Notes under the pieces: generated by a model
Databases searched by the model: none
What the model saw: only the letters and a program-made list of their open reading frames with translations
What the model was told of the DNA's origin: nothing
Assembly: GCF_011762225.1 (NCBI RefSeq)
Contig: NZ_JAASQI010000006.1
Span: 224,709-288,708, forward strand
Origin: Pseudochelatococcus lubricantis
Lineage (GTDB): Bacteria > Pseudomonadota > Alphaproteobacteria > Rhizobiales > Beijerinckiaceae
DNA: 64,000 nucleotides
Reading direction: 5' to 3'
Program-made: the position numbers and the translations under genes
Shown: piece after piece, positions 44,480-52,684 of the stretch
Numbering within the stretch: position 1 is the stretch's first letter
Layout: each line of letters starts with the position of its first letter

Positions 44480-44546
44480 CTCGTTTTTTCTCCCTAGCCC
44501 GCGCGCGGGGCACAGCAATAGCAGTGCCGTATGTCATGGGTTGACG

Positions 44547-44564
44547 ATGACATGGGCATGACAT
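44547..44564 (-). promoter_or_regulatory. PHO-box-like direct repeat upstream of the phytase-like gene
   Basis: On the minus strand it reads ATGTCAT-GCCC-ATGTCAT: two half-sites that differ from CTGTCAT only in the first base and have the 11-base period of a PhoB site. It lies 68 bases upstream of the start codon. It forms the left end of a longer tandem repeat, so coincidence with the repeat must be kept in mind. Confidence 0.5.
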
Positions 44565-44623
44565 TTGGGGCATGACATTCGGGGCATGTCGTTCCGGGTA
44601 TGACGCTCCGGGAATGACACGCC
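44547..44623. repeat. Tandem repeat, 14-bp units
   Basis: One 11-base unit (ATGACATGGGC) is followed by four 14-base units starting at 44558, 44572, 44586 and 44600 (ATGACATTTGGGGC, ATGACATTCGGGGC, ATGTCGTTCCGGGT, ATGACGCTCCGGGA). A partial ATGACACGCC ends the array. The units decay from left to right. The array fills most of the gap between the phytase-like gene start and the end of the acyl-CoA-dehydrogenase-like gene. Confidence 0.85.
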
Positions 44624-44652
44624 CTCTGCCGGGCCGGGCGATCCGTTTTCCC

Positions 44653-45831
44653 CTATTCCGCGGCAGTGCCGGCGGCGTGGCGCGCGAAGGCGGCGCGGCC
44701 GAGATTGGTGCGGATGAGGTTGTTCTGCGGTGCGTGAGCCTTGCCACCCAGCGAGTCGCGGTGGTGGCGCTCCAGCGGGTTGTCCCGGTTGATGCCGGGA
44801 TTGCCGCCGAGATCGAGGGCGATCAGCGTCGCGGCCTGCGCGTTCTCGATCACCGCGTGCTTGACGATGACGGCGTCGGCGCCGAACGGCCGGCCGAGAT
44901 CGTAGTCCTCGGCGAGGCCGCGCAGCAGGCGGCGGTTGATGCCGAGCAGCACCTCGATCTGGCCGACGCCGTCATGAAAGCGGGGCAAGGAGGAGAGCGG
45001 CGCGCCGAGGCTGCCGGGCGTGCGGCTGGCCGCGAAGTTCACCAGCCAGTCGCGGGCGGCGTGCGCCGCGCCGTCATAGACGGCGGGCACAAGGCCGAAA
45101 TACCAGGCACTCTCGCGTTCGTCGCGCCGGATGCCCGCCGAGGCCGGTGCGAGGTCGATCGTGTCCTCGTAGGGGATCGCGACGTTCTCCAGGACGATGT
45201 CGTCGCTGCGGGTGGCGCGCATGCCGACGGCGTTCCACGTGCGCTCGACCCGCAGGCCGGGTGCGTCCGTCGGCACCAGAAACGAGCCGAGCCGGGGCTC
45301 GGTCTCGTCCGTGACGGCGAGCACGAGCGCCCATTTCAGCAGCGGAATGCCTGTTGTGTAGATCTTGCGCCCGCTGATGAGCCACGTCCCGCCGTCTCGC
45401 CGCGCAACCGTTTGGGGCAGCGTCCCGTGCGAGGGCGAGCCGACGGCGGGCTCCACCTGCGCCGCGTTGAGCAGTGCCACGCCCTCGCGGTTGGCCCGCG
45501 TCACGCGCTCCACGAGATGCGCGGGCCACTTGCCGGAATGGCTGGCGCTGTATTGGTTGTTCAGATGCATCGCGTAAACGAGGGCGGTCGACGGATCGCC
45601 GCGGGCGACGGCGGAAACGGCGGCCAGCGCGTCGCGCAGCCCGCCCCCGAGGCCGCCGTGCTCGCGTGCGGTGGTGAGGCCTAGAAGGCCTGCCTCATGC
45701 AGCGCCTCGAAATTGGCGACGGGAAACTCCCCCGTTTCATCATAGCGGGCGGCCCGCGCCGCGAACTCCCGGCCAAGGTCGCGGGCGCGGGCCAGCGTGG
45801 CGGCTAAATCCGTATCGGGCAGGGCGGTCAT
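44653..45831 (-). CDS. Acyl-CoA dehydrogenase-fold flavoprotein (monooxygenase-like)
   Basis: This 392-residue protein has the ACAD fold. The N-terminal helices contain LHEAGLLGLTTAREHGGLGGG, and the middle beta-domain has WLISGRKIYTTGIPLLKWALV and GSFLVPTDAPGLRVERTWNAVGMRATRSDD-type sequence. The C-terminal helical domain includes LDLGGNPGINRDNPLERHHRDS, where members with monooxygenase activity have 'NPLERHYRD' instead of the dehydrogenase catalytic Glu region. This and its place in the organosulfur island suggest an FMNH2/FADH2-dependent oxygenase. It is the last gene of the minus operon with the amidohydrolase and the binding protein; the gap to the amidohydrolase stop is only 2 bases. 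Confidence 0.85.
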   Translation of the reverse strand: MTALPDTDLAATLARARDLGREFAARAARYDETGEFPVANFEALHEAGLLGLTTAREHGGLGGGLRDALAAVSAVARGDPSTALVYAMHLNNQYSASHSGKWPAHLVERVTRANREGVALLNAAQVEPAVGSPSHGTLPQTVARRDGGTWLISGRKIYTTGIPLLKWALVLAVTDETEPRLGSFLVPTDAPGLRVERTWNAVGMRATRSDDIVLENVAIPYEDTIDLAPASAGIRRDERESAWYFGLVPAVYDGAAHAARDWLVNFAASRTPGSLGAPLSSLPRFHDGVGQIEVLLGINRRLLRGLAEDYDLGRPFGADAVIVKHAVIENAQAATLIALDLGGNPGINRDNPLERHHRDSLGGKAHAPQNNLIRTNLGRAAFARHAAGTAAE

Positions 45832-45833
45832 CG

Positions 45834-46787
45834 TCAGGCTGCTCCCGTCTGCCCCGGGACGCGGCTTCCGAGAATGCGGCGCGCGTTGAGACCGGCGACG
45901 AGCTGCCGTTCATGCGCGTCGAGCCCGGCGCGGATCAGGTTGTCCCGCAGGCTCGCCTGCGCGAGTGCGGGCAGAATCGGCCAATCGGTGCCGGCGAGGA
46001 CGCGCTCGACGCCGAAGAAGGAGGTGAGGATGCGCACGATTGCCGGGTCATCGCCCATGGTGTCGAAATAGATGTTGGGGCGCTCGCCGGCGTCGCGTGC
46101 CTCCCGTCCGTAGCGACCGCCGCGCGATGCCTGCACGATGGCGCCGAGCCCCAGCGTCGCGAAAACGAAGTTGATGTCGGGGAAGGCGTCGAGGATGTCC
46201 GATTCCAGCAGGGACAGGAAGGCAACGCCGTTCATGAGGCCGCGGCCGAGCGAATTGCCCGCCTTGCCCGCGCCGGCGATCAGGAGATCGGCCTGCGGCG
46301 CGTTGATGGGATGGACGAAAACCGGCGCCCGGTAGCGGTTCGCCACCTCAAGCGTGGGACGGACGGCGGGATCGGCGAGGAAGCGTCCGTGCCGGGAGGA
46401 GTCGATGACCAGCCCCGCGAGGCCGAGCGTGCCGAGCGCCCGCTCGGCTTCCCGTGCAGCCGCCTCGCCGGAGAACGGGTCGACCACGCCGAGAGCCGCA
46501 AGCCGTCCGGGATGGGCGGCGACGAGGCCGGCGAGCCAGTCGTTGACCCCTGCGATCGTGCTTTCGTCGGTGGGGCCCTCCACCCCGAACAGGCTTTCGA
46601 CGGTCGTGCTGACGACGGCAAGCGACACACCCGCGGCCGCGAAGGCGTCAAGCAGCGCGGCGGGATCGACGATCTGGCGCAGGATGTCGTCGCCGAGGCC
46701 GAAATTCACCCGCCGCGCGCCGCCAGCGCCCCGGTCGGCCGGCCACAGGTGGGTGTGGATGTCCACGATATCGAGATGTTCCGTCAT
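45834..46787 (-). CDS. Amidohydrolase-2 family metal-dependent hydrolase
   Basis: This 317-residue TIM-barrel hydrolase starts with VDIHTHLWP, the HxH metal motif of the family. FVHPINAPQADLL holds a third His, and FATLGLGAIVQASRG and LAGTDWPILP (metal Asp) follow near the C-terminus. Members hydrolyse or decarboxylate ring or amide substrates. ATG 46787 gives the family N-terminus; the longer frame adds unrelated residues. It lies between the binding-protein gene and an ACAD-fold flavoprotein, so it probably processes the imported compound or its product. Confidence 0.85.
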   Translation of the reverse strand: MTEHLDIVDIHTHLWPADRGAGGARRVNFGLGDDILRQIVDPAALLDAFAAAGVSLAVVSTTVESLFGVEGPTDESTIAGVNDWLAGLVAAHPGRLAALGVVDPFSGEAAAREAERALGTLGLAGLVIDSSRHGRFLADPAVRPTLEVANRYRAPVFVHPINAPQADLLIAGAGKAGNSLGRGLMNGVAFLSLLESDILDAFPDINFVFATLGLGAIVQASRGGRYGREARDAGERPNIYFDTMGDDPAIVRILTSFFGVERVLAGTDWPILPALAQASLRDNLIRAGLDAHERQLVAGLNARRILGSRVPGQTGAA

Positions 46788-46857
46788 TGCGATCGCCCGT
46801 CGTTGGGGAGAGGTTTTTTCAGGAAAGCAGCGGGCATCCGCGCCCGCCACGTCCGCG

Positions 46858-48480
46858 TCACTTCACGATATACGCATCTGCCAGCGAGCCGCCGACGCCG
46901 TCTGCGGTGATCGTGTGATTGACGATCCGCTTGTTGTAGAGCGTGACTTCAGGGCTGCTGATGACGTCGATGGCGGGCAGATCCTCGACCAGAATTTCCT
47001 GGATGCGCCGCCACTGGGCCACGCGCTTTTCCGGATTCGTCTCGACGGCGGACTCTTCCAGAAGCCTGTCGACCTCGGGGTTACTGTAAGCGGCACCGTT
47101 GGAGAACGGCACGCCCGGCTTGAAGTTCTTGCTCCAGTAGAGGCGCTGCACGCCGACGGTGGGGTCGAACAGGTTGCTCATGCCCTCGAAGGCAAAATCG
47201 AAGTCGCGGTCGGTATAGATACGCTTGGTATAGGTGGCGAAGTCCTGGCTGCGCACGGTCACGTCGAGGCCGAGCGGCGCCAGCGCCTGCTTGATGTAGT
47301 CCGCGCCGCGCTTGTAGATTTCGCCGCTCGGCACGTAATCGATGGTGAGGCGCTGGCGCACGCCGTCCCCGCCGCGCGCGAAGCCCGCCTCGTCGAGGAG
47401 CTTGTTGGCGGTGTCCGGATCGAGCGGGTAGGTCTTCAGATCCGGATCGAACCACCGGGTCAGGTTCGGGCTGATGGGGCCGGGGATGACGTTGCCGTAG
47501 CCGTAGGCGACGGTGTTCTTGAACACTTCCCTGTCGAGGGCGTGGGCGATGGCCCGGCGCACGCGCACGTCCTTGAAGAACGGGCGTTCGAGGTTGAACT
47601 CGATGCGGCTGATGCCGTTGTTGTACTGGTTGCCGTTTTTCTCGATGCCGATGTGCGGCAGGCCTTCGAGCCGCGACAGGTCGCTCAGCGAGATGGGCGT
47701 GTTGGGCGCAAGGTCGATCTCGCCGGTCTCGATGGCGATCGCCCGCCCCGCCGCGTCGGGGATGAAGCGCACGACGATCCTGTCGAGGTACGGCTTGGGC
47801 TTGTCCCAGTAGTCGGGGTTGCGCTCGTAGATGATGTGGCTCGCGCGCACCCATTCCTTGAACTTGTAGGGCCCCGTGCCGACGGGGGCGAGGTTGACCG
47901 GGTTCTCCGCCGCTTTCGTGCCTTCGTAGAGGTGTTTCGGCACGATCGGCGATTCCGTGGCGTTGAGCGCCGAGATGAGGTAGGGCGCCGGCTTCGAGAG
48001 CACGAGGATCGCCGTCAGCGGATCGGGCGTCTGCACCTCGACGAGGTTGAGGAAGGTGTTGCGGCCGCGCGGATGCACCTCCTTCAAGGTATTGATCGAA
48101 TAGGCGACGTCGGCGGAGGTGAAGGGCTTGCCGTCATGCCATTTCACGCCCTCGCGCAGCTTGAACGTGTAGCGCAGGCCATCCTCGCTCACGGACCATT
48201 CCGTCGCCAGTTGCGGCCGGGGGTTGAGGTCGAAGTCGTAGGCGAGCAGCCCCTCGGTCGTCTTGCCCGATACGAAAACCGTGTTGTACGCCGTGTGGGC
48301 GATGGAGGTGAGCACTGGCGGTTCCGCGGCCAACAGCAGAGTGGCCGTGCCGCCATGCGCCGGTCCGGCAAGGGCGGCGCCTGCGCCCGTGGAGAAGGGC
48401 GCGCCCGTCACCGCAAAGCCGAGCGCAGCAAGGGAAACGCCGAGAAAGCGGCGGCGTGAGGAATGCAGTGCGAGACGCAT
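46858..48480 (-). CDS. ABC transporter substrate-binding protein, family 5 (Tat-exported)
   Basis: This 540-residue periplasmic receptor has a twin-arginine signal, HSSRRRFLGVSLAALGF. Family features are GLRYTFKLREGVKWHDGKPF, FTSADVAYS and GTGPYKFKEW. Start 48480 is preferred over 48489 because AAAGGA then sits 8 bases away. It is divergent from the ATPase gene of the dipeptide-type importer at 48707, so receptor and transporter share one control region. It is a clear paralogue of the orphan receptor at 14981-16588. The likely ligand is the organosulfur compound handled by the island. Confidence 0.92.
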   Translation of the reverse strand: MRLALHSSRRRFLGVSLAALGFAVTGAPFSTGAGAALAGPAHGGTATLLLAAEPPVLTSIAHTAYNTVFVSGKTTEGLLAYDFDLNPRPQLATEWSVSEDGLRYTFKLREGVKWHDGKPFTSADVAYSINTLKEVHPRGRNTFLNLVEVQTPDPLTAILVLSKPAPYLISALNATESPIVPKHLYEGTKAAENPVNLAPVGTGPYKFKEWVRASHIIYERNPDYWDKPKPYLDRIVVRFIPDAAGRAIAIETGEIDLAPNTPISLSDLSRLEGLPHIGIEKNGNQYNNGISRIEFNLERPFFKDVRVRRAIAHALDREVFKNTVAYGYGNVIPGPISPNLTRWFDPDLKTYPLDPDTANKLLDEAGFARGGDGVRQRLTIDYVPSGEIYKRGADYIKQALAPLGLDVTVRSQDFATYTKRIYTDRDFDFAFEGMSNLFDPTVGVQRLYWSKNFKPGVPFSNGAAYSNPEVDRLLEESAVETNPEKRVAQWRRIQEILVEDLPAIDVISSPEVTLYNKRIVNHTITADGVGGSLADAYIVK

Positions 48481-48552
48481 CGTGGTCATCCTTTGAAACG
48501 GGTGGCGCGCTGGCCCGCGCGCCGTCTTCATCCGGGTCGATGTTGCCAACGC

Positions 48553-48575
48553 CATAATTCCATAAATTCCATATT
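48553..48575 (-). promoter_or_regulatory. AT-rich box with GAATTTAT motif upstream of the Tat binding protein
   Basis: On the minus strand the segment reads ATGGAATTTATGGAATTATGG, with ATTCCATA-type units repeated at a 9-base period on the plus strand. GAATTTAT also occurs at 48688-48695 and 56186-56193, each in front of a gene of the island. It may be a regulator half-site (LysR-type sites are AT-rich). Confidence 0.35.
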
Positions 48576-48650
48576 ACAAGTTATTTTATCGTGCGGTATG
48601 CTCCTGCGGGCGGCCATCCGGACCGGCCCGAGAAATGCCGCCGGCAGCGC

Positions 48651-48695
48651 TTGACAAGGCATTTGCGCAAATGCAATAAACTTTACAGAATTTAT
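48651..48695 (+). promoter_or_regulatory. Probable promoter and operator of the ABC/desulfurisation operon
   Basis: TTGACA at 48651-48656 is a consensus -35 box; 17 bases on, CAATAA (48674-48679) is a plausible -10. The spacer contains the perfect 16-base palindrome GCATTTGCGCAAATGC (48659-48674), placed where a bound repressor would block polymerase. GAATTTAT follows at 48688-48695 and the ATG is at 48707. Confidence 0.55.
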
Positions 48696-48706
48696 AGAGA
48701 GATTAG

Positions 48707-50392
48707 ATGGCGCAAACGGAACAACCCGTTCTGGACGTTCGTAACCTGCGGCTGCGTTTTCCCGGTCCCGGCGGGGAAACGACCGCCGTCTCAGGGCTGA
48801 GCTTTTCCGTCCGCCCCGGCGAGGCCGTGGCGCTTGTCGGCGAATCCGGCTGCGGCAAGTCCTCGACGGCGCTGGCGATCATGCAGCTGCTGCCCGACAC
48901 GGCGAAACTGGGCGGCGAGATCAGGGTCGACGGCCGGGACGTCATCGGCCTGCCGCGCAAGGAATTGCGGGCGCTGCGCGGCAGCAAGGTGGCGATGATC
49001 TTTCAGGAGCCGATGACCTCGCTCAACCCGGTGCACCGCGTCGGCGAGCAGATCGTGGAGGCGCTGCGCGCCCACAAGCCGCTGTCGCGGGAGGACGCGC
49101 GCGAGCGCGCGCTGGCGCTGCTGGAGCAGGTGCGTATTCCCGATGCACAGCAGCGGCTCGACGCCTATCCGCATCAGCTTTCCGGCGGTCAGCGCCAGCG
49201 CGTGATGATCGCCATGGCGATCGCCTGCGAGCCAAGGCTGCTGATCGCGGACGAGCCGACAACGGCACTCGACGCCACCATCCAGGCGCAGATCCTGCAA
49301 CTGCTGGACGACCTGCGCCGCGAACTCAACATGGGCCTGCTGCTCATCACCCACGATCTGGCGCTGGTGTCGCGCTGGACGGAGAACGTCGTCGTGATGC
49401 ATCACGGCGAGAAGATGGAGCAGCTCGCCGCCGCCGACCTGTTCGGCCGGGCGCATCATCCCTACACGCGCGGCCTGATCGGCGCCTCGATCCGGCTCGA
49501 CCGCTCGCAGCACTACCGCACGCAACGCCTGCCGGAAATCCGTGTCGTGCACAATGCCGACGACACCTACGAATTCCTGCTGGAGAAGCGGGAGCCGATC
49601 CGCCTGCCGCCGCCGGACCGCGGCGGCGCGCCGGTCGTCGAGGTGCACAACCTCGCCGTCCGCTACGATACGCCGCGCGGGCCGTTCACGGCGGTGGACG
49701 ACGTCTCGCTCGCCATCGCACCGGGGGAGACGCTCGGGCTCGTCGGCGAGTCGGGCAGCGGCAAGTCCACGCTGTCGAAAGCCATCATGCGCCTCGTGCC
49801 CGCCCATTCCGGCCGGATCGTGTTCAGGGGCGAGGACATCACGCGCATCGAGGGCAAGAATCTGCGGCGCGTGCGCCGGAACATGCAGATGGTGTTCCAG
49901 GACCCTTACGGCTCGCTCAATCCCCGCCACACAGTGGGCGAGATTCTCGAAGGCCCGCTTGCCGTGCACGAGGTCAACGACGCGCGGGAACGGCAGAAGC
50001 GGGTACAGCGGATGCTCGATCAGGTCGGGTTGCCGGCGCGCTCCGCCAATCGCCTGCCGCACGAGTTCTCTGGCGGCCAGCGCCAGCGCATCGGCATCGC
50101 GCGTGCGCTGATGCTGAACCCCTCGCTCGTGGTGTGCGACGAGCCGGTGTCGGCGCTCGACGTGTCGGTGCAGTCGCAGATCCTCAACCTGCTGGTGGAG
50201 CTGAAGGAATCGCTCAACCTCTCCTACCTGTTCATCTCGCACGATCTCGCCGTGGTCCAGTACATCTCCGACCGCGTGATCGTGATGAAGGACGCGAAGG
50301 TGGTCGAGGAGAACGATCATCTGCGGATATGGACCCATCCCCGGCACGACTATACGCGCGCGCTCATCAGCGCGGCGGCGCGGGAAGCGTGA
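48707..50392 (+). CDS. Dipeptide-type ABC transporter ATPase, DppD-DppF fusion
   Basis: This 561-residue double ATPase has two sets of motifs: Walker [13 protein letters not shown] and [12 protein letters not shown], signatures [14 protein letters not shown] and [15 protein letters not shown], Walker [14 protein letters not shown] and [13 protein letters not shown]. It powers the importer formed with the two permeases at 51698-53673 and the Tat receptor encoded divergently. AGAGAG precedes the ATG. It is the first gene of a long plus-strand operon in which the permease genes come after a monooxygenase gene. Confidence 0.93.
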   Translation: MAQTEQPVLDVRNLRLRFPGPGGETTAVSGLSFSVRPGEAVALVGESGCGKSSTALAIMQLLPDTAKLGGEIRVDGRDVIGLPRKELRALRGSKVAMIFQEPMTSLNPVHRVGEQIVEALRAHKPLSREDARERALALLEQVRIPDAQQRLDAYPHQLSGGQRQRVMIAMAIACEPRLLIADEPTTALDATIQAQILQLLDDLRRELNMGLLLITHDLALVSRWTENVVVMHHGEKMEQLAAADLFGRAHHPYTRGLIGASIRLDRSQHYRTQRLPEIRVVHNADDTYEFLLEKREPIRLPPPDRGGAPVVEVHNLAVRYDTPRGPFTAVDDVSLAIAPGETLGLVGESGSGKSTLSKAIMRLVPAHSGRIVFRGEDITRIEGKNLRRVRRNMQMVFQDPYGSLNPRHTVGEILEGPLAVHEVNDARERQKRVQRMLDQVGLPARSANRLPHEFSGGQRQRIGIARALMLNPSLVVCDEPVSALDVSVQSQILNLLVELKESLNLSYLFISHDLAVVQYISDRVIVMKDAKVVEENDHLRIWTHPRHDYTRALISAAAREA

Positions 50393-50472
50393 ACGGCGAA
50401 TGAACGGATGCGGCGGCGTCCGCGCCCTCGCGGCGCAGGCGTGTTTTTGGTCAATGTTGTCTGGAGTCAATG

Positions 50473-51672
50473 ATGTCGTCCGCCATAGCAACGCCCGCCG
50501 CGCCGGCGGCGTGGTCCGCCGGGGAGAGCTTCTACCGCGTTCGCGGGCCGCTGGAGCGCGCGGACAGCCCGCTGGCGCGCGCCGCGCGGCAGCCGCTGAT
50601 GCTGGGGCTGTTCCTCAATCTGCAGGACATCAGCATCTCCTCGTATCCCACCAGCAACACCTGGACGTTCGACTACAACGCCGACATCGTCCGGCAGGGG
50701 GAAGCGCTCGGCTTCGATCTCGCTTTCAGCCGCACCCAGTGGCTGCCCAAGGGCGGCTATGACGGCGAGGCTTCCCTCGATTCCTTCGTCGCGCTCGGCG
50801 GTATGGCGGCGATCACGAAGAGCATCCTGCTGATCTCCACGATCCATGTGCTCTACGGCCCGTGGCATCCGCTGCACCTCGCCAAGTTCGGCGCGACGCT
50901 CGACCACATCAGCAAGGGACGCTGGGGCATCAACATCGTCACCGGCCATCGCGCCGTCGAGCACGAGATGTTCGGCTGGCAGCGAATCGAGCACGACAAG
51001 CGCTACACCATGGCGGGCGAGCTGTTCGACGTCCTGAACCGTCTCTGGACGGCGGACGACAACTATTCCCACGAGAGCGTCCATTCCGCCTGGAAGGTCT
51101 CGAACGGCTGGATCACGCCCAAGCCGCTTTATGGCCGGCCGGTTCTCGTCACGGCGACGGGCTCGCAGGCGGGCATCGACTTCGCCTCGCGCTACTCCGA
51201 CATCCTGTTCATCACGTCCCCTGGCGGCGCGCATATCGACAGCGCCCTGGCGACGCTGCCGCCGCATATCGATGCGATACGGAGCACTGCGGCCTCGGTG
51301 GAGCGCGAGGTCCGGACGCTGATCAACCCGGTCATCGTCAGCCGCAACACCGAGAAGGAAACGCAGGCCTATCTCGACGCGCTGCTCGACAATCCGCCGC
51401 GCCCCAAAGGGGCGTCGTTCGGGCATGGCCACTACGACAGCGACGCCCATGCCTGGCGTGGCCGTTCGGACAAGACGCACAAGCAGGGCTACGGCCTCGG
51501 CGGCAACATCGAGATTATCGGCACGCCGGAGCAGGTCGTCGAGCAGTTCATCGCGCTCAAGCGGGCGGGCATCGACGGCCTGCAGCTCGGCTTCGCGGAC
51601 TTCCGCGCCGATCTCCAGCATTTCGGCGAGAACATCCTACCGCTGATGAAGAGCGCGGGGCTGCGGTTCTGA
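50473..51672 (+). CDS. LLM-class flavin-dependent monooxygenase (SsuD/SfnG-like)
   Basis: This 399-residue bacterial-luciferase-fold protein would use FMNH2 and oxygen. The N-terminal ~40 residues are an extension before the barrel (MLGLFLNLQDISISS). Family features are TQWLPKGGYDGEASLDSF, GPWHPLHLAKFGATLDHIS, GRWGINIVTGHRAVEHEMFG and EHDKRYTMAGELFDVLNRLW. SfnG (dimethylsulfone monooxygenase) and SsuD share this layout. Its position inside the importer operon, between ATPase and permeases, points to oxidative C-S cleavage of the imported compound. Start 50473 gives a GGAG spacing of 6; an ATG at 50470 also exists. Confidence 0.85.
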   Translation: MSSAIATPAAPAAWSAGESFYRVRGPLERADSPLARAARQPLMLGLFLNLQDISISSYPTSNTWTFDYNADIVRQGEALGFDLAFSRTQWLPKGGYDGEASLDSFVALGGMAAITKSILLISTIHVLYGPWHPLHLAKFGATLDHISKGRWGINIVTGHRAVEHEMFGWQRIEHDKRYTMAGELFDVLNRLWTADDNYSHESVHSAWKVSNGWITPKPLYGRPVLVTATGSQAGIDFASRYSDILFITSPGGAHIDSALATLPPHIDAIRSTAASVEREVRTLINPVIVSRNTEKETQAYLDALLDNPPRPKGASFGHGHYDSDAHAWRGRSDKTHKQGYGLGGNIEIIGTPEQVVEQFIALKRAGIDGLQLGFADFRADLQHFGENILPLMKSAGLRF

Positions 51673-51697
51673 AATCACTGCGACGCGGAGCAAGCGG

Positions 51698-52684
51698 ATG
51701 TCGAGTCTGGGAAAAATCGGAAGCAGCCTGCGGCGGACGGCCATTCAGGCCGTGCCCACGGTCATCGGGATCGTCATCCTGAACTTCTTCCTGCTGCAGA
51801 TGGCGCCGGGCGACGCGGCCGACGTGATCGCCGGCGAGGCGGGCTCCGCCACGGAAGAGACCATGCACGCCCTGCGCGTGCAGTTCGGCCTCAACCATCC
51901 GGTGCTGGTGCAGCTCTACAACTACCTCAACGAGCTGGCGCATTTCAGCCTGGGCTTCTCGCCGCGCTATGGCATGCCGGTGGCGGAGCTGATCGGCCAG
52001 CGGCTGCCGGGCACGTTGCTACTGATGTCGCTGGCGCTGGGCATCGCGCTCTTCATCGGGCTCGTGCTGGGCTCTGTGATGGCCATCTTCGCCGGGCGGT
52101 TGCCGGACCGCGTGCTCTCCGTGCTGGCGCTCGTGTTCTATTCGGTGCCCGGCTTCTGGATCGGCCTGATGCTGATCATCCTGTTCTCCGTCACGCTCGG
52201 CTGGCTGCCCAGCGGCGGCGCGGGCACCATCGGCGCCGATCTTTCGGGCTGGGCGGGCCTGTGGGACAAGGCCCGCTACATGATCCTGCCGGCGACCTCG
52301 CTCGCCCTGTTCTACGTCGCCATCTACGCCCGCCTGACGCGCGCCTCGATGCTGGAGGTGAAGTCGCAGGATTTCGTGCGCACGGCGCGCGCCAAGGGCC
52401 TCTCCCCGTTCTCCGTCACGGTGCATCACGTGCTGCGCAATGCGCTGATCCCCATCACCACGCTGGCGGGGATGCATATCGGCAGCATGCTGGGCGGCGC
52501 CGTGGTGGTGGAGACGGTCTATAGCTGGCCGGGGCTGGGGCGCCTTGCCTACGAGGCGGTGATGGGGCGCGACTTCACCGTGTTGCTCGGCATCCTGCTC
52601 CTGTCCTCGCTTCTGGTCATCGCCGTCAACGCGGCGGTGGACCTGCTGCAAACCTTCCTCGATCCTCGTATTGGAGTGCGTTGA
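51698..52684 (+). CDS. ABC transporter permease, DppB type
   Basis: This 328-residue permease starts with a membrane segment (AIQAVPTVIGIVILNFFLLQMAPGD; the PGD is typical of DppB). It has a periplasmic loop and then four to five more segments. The coupling loop reads DFVRTARAKGLSPFSVTVHHVLRN. GGAG lies 8 bases upstream of the ATG. Its stop overlaps the next start by one base (TGATG), giving tight coupling to the DppC-type gene. Confidence 0.94.
   Translation: MSSLGKIGSSLRRTAIQAVPTVIGIVILNFFLLQMAPGDAADVIAGEAGSATEETMHALRVQFGLNHPVLVQLYNYLNELAHFSLGFSPRYGMPVAELIGQRLPGTLLLMSLALGIALFIGLVLGSVMAIFAGRLPDRVLSVLALVFYSVPGFWIGLMLIILFSVTLGWLPSGGAGTIGADLSGWAGLWDKARYMILPATSLALFYVAIYARLTRASMLEVKSQDFVRTARAKGLSPFSVTVHHVLRNALIPITTLAGMHIGSMLGGAVVVETVYSWPGLGRLAYEAVMGRDFTVLLGILLLSSLLVIAVNAAVDLLQTFLDPRIGVR

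Noticed and set aside
44547-44623. CRISPR array
   Set aside because: The repeated units are 11-14 bases, contiguous and decaying, with no spacers and no cas genes.
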